This document shows, piece by piece, positions 1 through 6,245 of a DNA stretch of 6,293 nucleotides. Location of the stretch: NCBI GenBank assembly GCA_031285815.1, contig JAITVM010000185.1, positions 1 to 6,293 on the forward strand, written 5' to 3'. Both the position numbers and the translations under genes were made by a program. The notes beneath the pieces are model-generated. The model searched no databases. It was not told the DNA's origin and worked only from the letters and a program-made list of their open reading frames with translations. This stretch comes from Clostridiales bacterium (GTDB taxonomy: Bacteria; Bacillota; Clostridia; Lachnospirales; JAITVM01). The first letter of the stretch is position 1, and each line of letters opens with the position of its first letter.

Positions 1-183
1 ATGCCGTTTATTTCATAATGCTACGTTGTTTGGTTTCTGCATTACTCACATTTTAAACACAGAGTGTGCTAACATTTAAAGAAAAATCCGTCGCCAAAAG
101 GTTAAACTCAACTGCCATGGCTTCACGAAGTTACCGGCTTCTTACACAATACATCATTAATAAACTTGTAATATTTTGACTAG
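1..183. other. Upstream stretch without a confident gene
   Basis: No complete gene, tRNA or clear promoter is visible here. Two + strand frames show coding-like traces. One is open from base 2 to a stop at 77-79. Another runs from a possible GTG at 66 to TGA at 177-179 and would give 37 residues containing KSVAKRLNSTAMASRSYRLL. The first ends where the second becomes the better-looking frame, as in a decayed, frameshifted gene end. I do not recognise a family. The frame of the next gene is closed by several stops here, the last being TAG at 181-183 directly before its ATG. Confidence 0.4.
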
Positions 184-582
184 ATGGCGAAAGGGGTTGG
201 GGCCGATGATTTGAAAAAAATTGAATCATCGGCAAAATTAAATTACCAAGAAGCTATAAAAGAAGTAAAAAATCATTTTAAAAACCCACTTTCAGATAAA
301 AACCCAGTTATGCTCCTAAAAATATTTGATGTTATGTTAATTGAAGATGAAAACAATGGCCGCCATCTTCATATCCTAGACGAATTTGGAACTAAACTGG
401 TTTTAATGGATAAAGGGTATATTAAAATTGAGTCTGCGCAACTGGTAAAAAAATTCGATAAAAAACTTTTTATTGGCAACGTGCTTTTAGGAATGTTTGT
501 TAATGATATTGAAAGCGGCATACTTTCTGTGAAACCGCTTTCGTTAATTTCCCATAGGGGCATTGTACGGTTGATATATTAA
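184..582 (+). CDS. Hypothetical 132-aa protein, possible C-terminal remnant of a SWIM zinc-finger protein
   Basis: The frame gives 132 residues with no signal peptide or membrane segment. The first part is helical and lysine-rich (about residues 10-34). The rest alternates beta-like hydrophobic stretches (MLLKIFDVMLIED, about 43-55; RHLHILDEFGTKLVLMDKGY, about 60-79) and ends in KPLSLISHRGIVRLIY. This layout, with a 'DE-G' strand pair followed by a 'G-F...PLS' strand near the terminus, recalls the C-terminal end of SWIM proteins that accompany MoxR/DUF5682/VWA operons. That is a recollection of pattern, not an alignment. No SWIM CxCx(n)CxH motif is present, so the zinc-binding part would be missing. 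The ATG at 184 follows a stop codon directly and has no Shine-Dalgarno; a TTG at 211 after GGGGCC is an alternative. It lies 51 bases before the HEAT-like gene on the same strand. It could equally be an unrelated small protein. Confidence 0.5.
   Translation: MAKGVGADDLKKIESSAKLNYQEAIKEVKNHFKNPLSDKNPVMLLKIFDVMLIEDENNGRHLHILDEFGTKLVLMDKGYIKIESAQLVKKFDKKLFIGNVLLGMFVNDIESGILSVKPLSLISHRGIVRLIY
202..233. repeat. Perfect 10-bp inverted repeat (stem-loop)
   Basis: The arms GCCGATGATT (202-211) and AATCATCGGC (224-233) are perfectly complementary and enclose a 12-base A-rich loop. The structure lies within the first 17 codons of the small gene starting at 184. No T-run follows on the + strand, so it is not a standard intrinsic terminator. 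It could affect translation of that frame, or be an operator or chance. Confidence 0.6.
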
Positions 583-623
583 ATTGGGCGCTAATCAAAA
601 CAATATGAAAAATTTATGGTTAA

Positions 624-628
624 GGGGG
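624..628 (+). promoter_or_regulatory. Ribosome binding site deciding the HEAT-like gene start
   Basis: GGGGG lies 5 bases before the ATG at 634. The upstream in-frame ATG at 616 has no such site and would place the G-run inside the gene. Start 634 is therefore preferred. Confidence 0.75.
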
Positions 629-633
629 AAAAA

Positions 634-2406
634 ATGCAAATCCTAGATGATTTATATTTAGAAACAAAACGGCTGTTTATAGCGGGGGGCAAATTTGCTA
701 AAGGCGACCCACGTATATCAAAACATATACCAATACTAAAAAAGATGGGTGAAAAAGCCCAAGCACTAAAAAAGCTTGCAGAATTATATGAAACACTAGT
801 AAAAGAAGGGCGCCCAGAAGATTTAGAAAGCTGTGGCGTGTTTTTGCATGCCATAATGTCAACTCAAGCCGCTACAGAGATAAAAGGCGATGAGGTAGAA
901 GGGCATGCCGAAATATTTGAATTGCCGGGGACAGTTATACCATATTCAAGGCTGAACCCTATTTTGGAGGCATTAACGCTTTCTCAGCCAGGAAGGCTTG
1001 AAGTTATAAAAAATGCTTTTGCAGATGGCCTATTAAATGACTATCGGGCCTTTGCGCCAATAATTTCTGCCTTAGATGATAAATTTCACGAACTTGTTGA
1101 TTACTTACATAATGAAGCCATACCATCTTTAGGTGGGGCGGTTGTACCATATATCTTAGAAAGTTATAACCCCGGGGGCAAGAGGGGCGATGCCATACGG
1201 CTTTCGCTTTTAGGCAAGCTCGGCTATGGGCAGGCTGAAAAACTTGCGTTTGATGCTATTAATAATGGTACGCAGGTTGTGGCAGTAGAAGGCATAAAAA
1301 TACTTGGGGGCAACCCTAAAAATGAAGAATTTCTTTTAAAATTAGTTAAGGATAAAAAATCAGCGATAGCGGAATCGGCGCTTGTTTCATTGATTAATAT
1401 GGGCTCTGTAGAAGGCGGGGGGCTTATGTTGGAGGTGCTTCAAAGCAAGAAATATAAAACTGCCATTGAGGCGGCTAAGCTATGTAGCGGTTTAGAATTA
1501 ACAAATGGTATTTTAGCCATTGCCAAAAAAGAATTCCAGAATTTGATGGAGGATGATTTGGGGAGTTTTAAAGATGGCAATATAAAATTTTTAGAATTGG
1601 CCCCGGTTTTAGAAAATAAAAATTATCAGGCTGTTTATGATTTTTATGGGCAGGTGCTTAGTGATAGGAAATATCCGGCGCTGCTGAAAGAAAATAGCCT
1701 CCTAAGCTGGTATAATGATGCAAGGGCCTTAATTAGCCACCAGCTCGAAAAATGCCCCTGTAGCGAAAGTATAAAAGTTTTTGAAGATAATTGTACGCCA
1801 GGAGCTGCAATGGATGCCGAATATATTGCCAAAGTTTATTGTAATATGGCGCGTAGGGTTTATAGTAAGGATAAAATGTTTTCTGTGTTTTCAGAATATT
1901 ATGCAACAGGCTCTTTAAATTTTGTAGATATATTTGGCAATGTTGATTTAAGCAGCGCCGGAGGGTATGAAGAAATCCGCGGTGCAGTTTCTGAAGAATG
2001 GGAAAAGTTATTCCTCAATAAAAAAGATTTATTAGCAATAGGGGTTTTTATTCATAAAGGCTGCGGATTCTTTGATGCATATAAAGATATCATTTTGTCC
2101 CTGCTAAATGAAGGGAAACCAGGGAAAAAGGGCCCGTCTATGTTGAACCTTGGCTTTGCAGCTAAACGGCTCTTAATAACGTTTACATCCCAAAAAGAAA
2201 TTGAAGCCTTTGCAGATATATGCTATAAGGTTTTTGAAAGGGCTGGTGAGCAAATAGCCAGAAGTTTTTATGAAGGGCTTTCTGAAGAATGTTTTTTGAG
2301 GCTGTTTTATCCGAAATACAGCCAGCAGTTTGCAGAATTGGCAAAAAAGAAAGGTTCATACCATTTTAAAATAATCGAAGGGCTGCTGCAAAAACCTGAT
2401 AAGTGA
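634..2406 (+). CDS. HEAT-like repeat protein of a MoxR/DUF5682/VWA locus
   Basis: From the ATG at 634 the product has 590 residues, is soluble, and lacks a signal peptide or membrane segment. It begins MQILDDLYLETKRLFIAGGK and is almost wholly alpha-helical. From about residue 105 to 300 it shows HEAT/PBS-lyase-like helix pairs, with phrases such as PIISALDDKFHELVDYL (142-158), RGDAIRLSLLGKLGYGQAEK (184-203) and repeated 'A-ESALVSLINMG' style segments near 245-257. The C-terminal half, about 330-590, is also helical but without clear repeats. It contains a CPC motif and, 14 residues later, another cysteine. No catalytic motif is seen. HEAT proteins act as binding scaffolds, and its place directly before the MoxR ATPase gene (43-base gap) suggests an adaptor or substrate-binding subunit. 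In many actinobacterial versions of this locus a DUF5691 protein holds this place; whether the two are homologous cannot be judged by eye. The exact family is uncertain, but the gene itself is clear. Confidence 0.85.
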   Translation: MQILDDLYLETKRLFIAGGKFAKGDPRISKHIPILKKMGEKAQALKKLAELYETLVKEGRPEDLESCGVFLHAIMSTQAATEIKGDEVEGHAEIFELPGTVIPYSRLNPILEALTLSQPGRLEVIKNAFADGLLNDYRAFAPIISALDDKFHELVDYLHNEAIPSLGGAVVPYILESYNPGGKRGDAIRLSLLGKLGYGQAEKLAFDAINNGTQVVAVEGIKILGGNPKNEEFLLKLVKDKKSAIAESALVSLINMGSVEGGGLMLEVLQSKKYKTAIEAAKLCSGLELTNGILAIAKKEFQNLMEDDLGSFKDGNIKFLELAPVLENKNYQAVYDFYGQVLSDRKYPALLKENSLLSWYNDARALISHQLEKCPCSESIKVFEDNCTPGAAMDAEYIAKVYCNMARRVYSKDKMFSVFSEYYATGSLNFVDIFGNVDLSSAGGYEEIRGAVSEEWEKLFLNKKDLLAIGVFIHKGCGFFDAYKDIILSLLNEGKPGKKGPSMLNLGFAAKRLLITFTSQKEIEAFADICYKVFERAGEQIARSFYEGLSEECFLRLFYPKYSQQFAELAKKKGSYHFKIIEGLLQKPDK

Positions 2407-2435
2407 AAGGGGCCGGCAGAAATAATAAAAAAGAC

Positions 2436-2440
2436 AGGGG
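2436..2440 (+). promoter_or_regulatory. Ribosome binding site supporting a TTG start
   Basis: AGGGG lies 9 bases before the TTG at 2450. No ATG or GTG lies between the upstream in-frame stop (2426-2428) and this TTG. The next in-frame ATG (2558) would remove a conserved N-terminal segment, so the TTG start is preferred. Confidence 0.7.
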
Positions 2441-2449
2441 TCGTTAAGG

Positions 2450-3541
2450 TTGCCAAAACAAACAGATATTCTCCGCCTTCCAGCGGAAAAGCTTTACCAG
2501 GCTGAAATAGAGGCGCTTATCGCTGAGGATAAAGATGAAAAGCCTACAGGGTGGCAAATGTCGCCGCGTTCTGTATTGAAATTTATAATTGGCGGGAAAG
2601 CGGGCAAGAAAGATATTGTACCAAAATATGTTGGGCATGACAGGCTTGTAGAAGTTGCCATAGCGACATTATTGACAGACAGGTGCTTATTGCTTATCGG
2701 TGAGCCGGGTACGGCTAAATCCTGGCTTTCTGAAAACCTTTCGGCGGCTGTCTGCAACGATTCAAACATGGTTATACAAGGTACAGCCGGCACTAGTGAA
2801 GAGCATATTAGGTATTCGTGGAACTACGCCCTGCTTTTGGCAGATGGGCCAAGTGAAAAAGCGCTTGTCAAAAGCCCAATTTACAGAGGCATGGAAGATG
2901 GCAAAGTGGCACGGTTCGAAGAAATCACAAGATGCCCGTCAGAGGTACAAGATGCTTTAATATCAATAATATCAGAAAAAAATATTGCGATACCTGAATT
3001 GGGCGGGGAACTTTCTGCTAAACGGGGTTTCTCAATCATAGCAACAGCGAATACCAGGGACCGTGGCGTTAATGATATGTCAGCAGCATTAAAGCGGCGT
3101 TTTAATATTGTCATCCTGCCTGCCCCGGCAGATTTAAAAACGGAGGCAGGCATCGTAATGAAGCGCGTCTCAGAAATTTCACAGAGTTATAAATTAAAAG
3201 CCCAACTGCCGACAGAAGAAGCTGTTATTAAAATTGTAACAATATTCAGGGAACTTAGGGGGGGCGCAACTTTAGACGGAAAGCAAAAACTTAAACCGCC
3301 AAGTGGCGTTATTTCAACAGCTGAAGCGATTTCGTTATTAACTAATTCCATGGCATTGGCCGCTAGTTTCGGGATAGGTGAAATAACAGATGAAGATATT
3401 GCAGCCGGATTGCAGGGTGCAGTTGTAAAAGATGAAAGCAAGGACCAAGCGGCATGGAAAGAATATTTAGAAAATGTGGTTAAAAAGCGGGGGTCAGAAT
3501 GGCGGGGGCTATACAACGCATGCAGGGAATTGAACGGGTAA
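2450..3541 (+). CDS. MoxR-family AAA+ ATPase (YehL-like)
   Basis: This 363-residue cytosolic ATPase starts with TTG and carries the full AAA+ motif set. Walker A is GEPGTAKS (84-91). The Walker B region is VARFEEITR (153-161), where the usual Asp-Glu is Glu-Glu (157-158). Sensor 1 is TANTR (199-203, Asn201). The likely arginine finger lies in ALKRRFN (213-219, Arg216/217). The helical lid follows, with PPSGVISTAEAI at 283-294. The N-terminal 50 residues (ILRLPAEKLYQAEIEALI, then GWQMSPRSV) are typical of the subfamily paired with DUF5682 and VWA proteins, including E. coli YehL. MoxR ATPases form hexameric rings that use ATP to remodel or activate clients, usually with a VWA-domain partner. 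Here the downstream DUF5682 gene overlaps this one by 43 bases, and the VWA partner gene is truncated. The substrate is unknown. Assignment to MoxR is firm; the functional role is inference. Confidence 0.95.
   Translation: MPKQTDILRLPAEKLYQAEIEALIAEDKDEKPTGWQMSPRSVLKFIIGGKAGKKDIVPKYVGHDRLVEVAIATLLTDRCLLLIGEPGTAKSWLSENLSAAVCNDSNMVIQGTAGTSEEHIRYSWNYALLLADGPSEKALVKSPIYRGMEDGKVARFEEITRCPSEVQDALISIISEKNIAIPELGGELSAKRGFSIIATANTRDRGVNDMSAALKRRFNIVILPAPADLKTEAGIVMKRVSEISQSYKLKAQLPTEEAVIKIVTIFRELRGGATLDGKQKLKPPSGVISTAEAISLLTNSMALAASFGIGEITDEDIAAGLQGAVVKDESKDQAAWKEYLENVVKKRGSEWRGLYNACRELNG
3489..3493 (+). promoter_or_regulatory. Ribosome binding site inside the ATPase gene for the DUF5682 gene
   Basis: GGGGG lies 5 bases before the ATG at 3499, inside the 3' end of the ATPase gene. 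A second G-run at 3504-3508 lies 11 bases before the alternative in-frame ATG at 3520. Either start overlaps the ATPase frame (stop 3539-3541), which suggests translational coupling. Confidence 0.6.
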
Positions 3542-5808
3542 ATTTTTTTGGGGTTAGGCATTTATCGCCGGCGGCTTCTTGGCACCTATTAAAACTATTA
3601 AACAAACTAAAGCCGAAATGTGTGTTAATTGAAGGACCGTCAGATTCGGATTATTTAATTAGTGGGATATCAAGGGAAGAAGTTGTGCCACCAATAGCAA
3701 TCCTGGCGTATACGGCAGACAAGCCGGTATCAACAGTATTTTACCCTTTTGCAGAATACTCGCCAGAATACCAGGCAATGAAATGGGCAGCATCGTCTAA
3801 AGCAGAGGCCCATTTTATTGACCTGCCTTCGGGCGTGATGATAAGCCTTAACCCATTCAAAGGTGATGAAAAAGAAAATAGCGGTTATTATAGTTTCGTT
3901 GAAGGGCTTTATTCTGATTTAATAAAACAAGGCGGCGAAAACAGCTACGATAGCTATTGGGAAAGGAATTTTGAGCATAATTTGAATGAGGGGGCGTACA
4001 ATGAAACGGTTACCCTTCATTCAGCAGAAATACGTGGGTTATTAGAGCCTGAAGAATTTAAATGTATGCCTAGCTCCAATGCGGTAGATTTAGTTAGGGA
4101 ATCGTATATGGTTGGCCAGATACAAAAGTATTTATTAAAATATAAACCCGAAGAAATTGCTGTTGTTACCGGGGCATACCATACGGCGCGTATGAAGTAC
4201 GAAACAATGCCTATGAGTGTGGGCGAATTAGGGGAACTGCCACGGCGCAGTTCTAAATTGACGTTAATGCCTTATTCATTTTATAGGCTTTCGTCACGGT
4301 CCGGCTATGGTGCCGGCAATTCAGCACCAGAATACTACCAGCTTATGTGGTCTTCAATGCAGGGAAATGATTTGGGGGCCTTGCCAATAAAATATATTTC
4401 TAAACTTGGCCGTTTGGTAAGGGGGAATGGCGGCTATTGTTCGACGGCAAATATAATTGAGGCGGTACGCCTAAGTTATGCGCTTACATATTTAAAAGGC
4501 GGGGCTATGCCTACCCTCTCAGATTTACATGACGCGTGCGTAGCTTGTATAGGGCATGGTGAATTTAGTGAATTGGCTACTGCTTTTGCACTATCAGATA
4601 TCGGGGTGGCATTTGGCTACCTGCCAGAAGGCATTAGCCAAACCCCAGTACAAGACGACATGAACCGGGAGCTTAAAAGGCTTAAATTAGAAAAATATAA
4701 ATCTACAATATCACAAAAACTTGATTTGGACCTGCGTGGGAACCTAAAGGTAAAAAGTGAAGAGGCTGCATTTTTGGATTTAAATAGGTCTGTGTTTTTG
4801 CACCGTCTCCAATTCCTTGGTATAGGTTTTGCCCAAAAGGCTGTTGTAAACCAAGAAGGGGCTACTTGGCGTGAAAGCTGGGTTTTAGGCTGGTCACCGG
4901 AGGTTGAGGCTAAAGTAGTAGAATCGGTTTTAAAAGGCGACACAATAGAGCTTGCGGCGGCATTTCACCTTAGGGATAAACTAGAGGGTTGTAAAAATAT
5001 TCAAGAGGCGGCTAAGCTTATTTCTATATCCTATATATGCAAGCTATCCGGGGGCACAGATAATGCTGCCTCGGTGCTTCAAGCACTTGCAGTAGATTCA
5101 GGCGATTTTTCCGGAACTGTAGAAGCGGCACGGGAACTTTCAATGGTTATCCAGTATGGTGATATACGGCGTTTTAATACGTCTGCCCTTGAACCTTTGC
5201 TCCAGCAATTATTTTTGCATGCATGCTTGATGCTCCTTTCGGTATCCTCTTGTGATAACAAGGCGGCTGTAAGCATCGCAGATGCAATAAACACTATGCA
5301 TATTATATCCCAAGAAAATTCTGAAATAGTAGATGGTATGGAATGGGATAAAGCCTTATGGGGGTTAGCGGGACGGGACGATAAAAATGCCAAGCTATCT
5401 GGGGCCGCTTTTGCAGTGCTTTTAGAAAGGGGGCTTATAACGGATGAATTTTGTTCTACCGAAATAAGCCGGAGGTTATCCCCTGGCGTGCCTGCAGATT
5501 TAGGTGCCGGGTGGTTTGAAGGCATGAGTATGCGTAACCATTATGCACTTTTATCTAGGATAAATTTATGGCGCGAATTGGATAATTATATCAGTTCTTT
5601 AGAAGACGAAGAATTTAGAAAGGCCCTTGTTTATATGCGCCGTGCATTTGGTGGTTTTGAAGCTTATGAAAAAAACAGTATAGCCGAACTTTTAAGTGAT
5701 TTTTGGGGGGAAGGGGATACGGATATGGCTGTTTTCATACAAGGGGGGCTGGAAGGGGCAGAGGCTTCTGAAATAGACGGGCTGAATGATTTTGATTTTG
5801 ATATGTAA
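3499..5808 (+). CDS. DUF5682 family protein (YehM-like)
   Basis: The product has 769 residues from ATG 3499, or 762 from ATG 3520, close to E. coli YehM as I recall it (about 760). No signal peptide or membrane segment is seen. Family hallmarks in order: FFGVRHLSP (16-24), VLIEGPSDSDYLI (42-54), DSYWERNFEH (151-160), RESYM (200-204), VVTGAYHTARM (222-232), LMPYSFYRLSSRSGYGAGNS (256-275) and RESWVLGWSPEVEAKVVE (458-475). The two histidine motifs, GVRH (His21) and GAYH (His228), resemble the paired GxxH motifs of the TraB/TIKI/ChaN/EreA-type fold, so an enzymatic N-terminal domain is possible; this is inference. The C-terminal half is helical and ends in an acidic tail (GLNDFDFDM). The gene overlaps the ATPase gene and precedes a VWA gene, the usual order for this locus, so it probably works in one complex with them. 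Its biochemical function is not established. ATG 3499 has the better-spaced ribosome site; ATG 3520 is nearer the usual family N-terminus. Confidence 0.92.
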   Translation: MAGAIQRMQGIERVNFFGVRHLSPAASWHLLKLLNKLKPKCVLIEGPSDSDYLISGISREEVVPPIAILAYTADKPVSTVFYPFAEYSPEYQAMKWAASSKAEAHFIDLPSGVMISLNPFKGDEKENSGYYSFVEGLYSDLIKQGGENSYDSYWERNFEHNLNEGAYNETVTLHSAEIRGLLEPEEFKCMPSSNAVDLVRESYMVGQIQKYLLKYKPEEIAVVTGAYHTARMKYETMPMSVGELGELPRRSSKLTLMPYSFYRLSSRSGYGAGNSAPEYYQLMWSSMQGNDLGALPIKYISKLGRLVRGNGGYCSTANIIEAVRLSYALTYLKGGAMPTLSDLHDACVACIGHGEFSELATAFALSDIGVAFGYLPEGISQTPVQDDMNRELKRLKLEKYKSTISQKLDLDLRGNLKVKSEEAAFLDLNRSVFLHRLQFLGIGFAQKAVVNQEGATWRESWVLGWSPEVEAKVVESVLKGDTIELAAAFHLRDKLEGCKNIQEAAKLISISYICKLSGGTDNAASVLQALAVDSGDFSGTVEAARELSMVIQYGDIRRFNTSALEPLLQQLFLHACLMLLSVSSCDNKAAVSIADAINTMHIISQENSEIVDGMEWDKALWGLAGRDDKNAKLSGAAFAVLLERGLITDEFCSTEISRRLSPGVPADLGAGWFEGMSMRNHYALLSRINLWRELDNYISSLEDEEFRKALVYMRRAFGGFEAYEKNSIAELLSDFWGEGDTDMAVFIQGGLEGAEASEIDGLNDFDFDM

Positions 5809-5851
5809 CAAAGGTTGTGGTTAGAATAAAAAACATATTTGTGTTTATTGT

Positions 5852-5857
5852 GAGGGG
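5852..5857 (+). promoter_or_regulatory. Ribosome binding site deciding the VWA gene start
   Basis: GAGGGG lies 8 bases before the ATG at 5866. A GTG at 5857 in the same frame overlaps this site and has no Shine-Dalgarno of its own, so ATG 5866 is preferred. Confidence 0.75.
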
Positions 5858-5865
5858 TGGGCGAA

Positions 5866-6219
5866 ATGGATTTAAACCAAGCTAAAAGGTGGCGCTTGAT
5901 ATGGGGGGGCACTACAAAATTTGATGAAAGTAAAGGTCCACTATTAGAAGGTGAAGAAGCACAGTTAGATTTAGCCTTATCAGCGATCTATGACCAAGCC
6001 CCAGCAACAAACCTTGTAAAGGGGCCCGGCGGAAGCGGGAAAGGGGTGCCTAATTTAGCAAAATGGCTGGCGGATGTAAGGTCTTTTTTTCCATCAGATA
6101 TAGTAAGTGTAATCCAAGCTGATGCCATAGAGCGAAAAGGGTTAAAGCAGCTCTTATTTGAGCCGGAGTCTCTTAGAAACTGTTTGGGATCTATCACAAC
6201 AGGAAAAAAAGAGTTATAA
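5866..6219 (+). pseudogene. VWA-domain protein gene, N-terminal part only, interrupted by an IS (YehP-like)
   Basis: From ATG 5866 the frame gives 117 residues. Residues 7-105 fit the N-terminal region of the VWA proteins that follow DUF5682 genes: RWRLIWG (9-14 region), a helix LDLALSAIYDQ (34-44), a glycine-rich turn, then LAKWLADVRSFFPSDIVSVI (64-83), DAIERKGLKQLLFEPESL (86-103). Full-length relatives are about 380-400 residues, with the VWA domain and its metal-binding DxSxS motif in the C-terminal half; none of that is present. After about residue 106 the family resemblance stops, and the last residues (GSITTGKKEL) come from the transposable element, which also supplies the TAA stop. The remainder of the gene, if present, would lie beyond the window on the far side of the element. 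The VWA protein is expected to couple the MoxR ATPase to its client, so loss would probably disable the system. The fragment may still be translated, but it is unlikely to have VWA function. Confidence 0.8.
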
Positions 6220-6220
6220 T
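6215..6220 (+). promoter_or_regulatory. Candidate -10 box for the transposase
   Basis: TATAAT, a perfect sigma-A type -10 hexamer, lies 25 bases before the transposase ATG. The expected -35 position (about 6191-6197, CTATCAC) is a poor match. This is typical of elements whose promoter is weak until a -35 is supplied from outside or by an end-to-end junction. The box overlaps the TAA that ends the truncated VWA frame. Confidence 0.35.
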
Positions 6221-6245
6221 AAGTGGAAAAAGGAAGAAATAACAA

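Noticed and set aside
145..180. Possible sigma-A promoter (TAATAT at 169-174) before the gene at 184
   Set aside because: No acceptable -35 box at 16-18 bases spacing, and AT-rich DNA gives many such -10 matches.
616..633. Upstream ATG (616) as start of the HEAT-like gene
   Set aside because: It has no ribosome site and would place the clear GGGGG site inside the coding region. ATG 634 is better.
3187..3561. Minus-strand open frame of 124 codons opposite the ATPase gene
   Set aside because: It is a shadow of the strongly supported ATPase coding frame, with no ribosome site or family resemblance.
5079..5525. Minus-strand open frame of 148 codons opposite the DUF5682 gene
   Set aside because: It overlaps a gene with clear family motifs and has low-complexity Ser/Ala content typical of antisense frames.
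5825..5849. AT-rich inverted repeat between the DUF5682 and VWA genes
   Set aside because: The stem is interrupted and made almost only of A-T pairs, with no G-C rich stem and no following T-run. It is not a credible terminator.
6019..6048. P-loop-like GPGGSGKG in the VWA fragment (residues 53-60)
   Set aside because: It lacks the Ser/Thr after Lys needed for Walker A, and related VWA proteins have a glycine-rich turn here without ATPase motifs.
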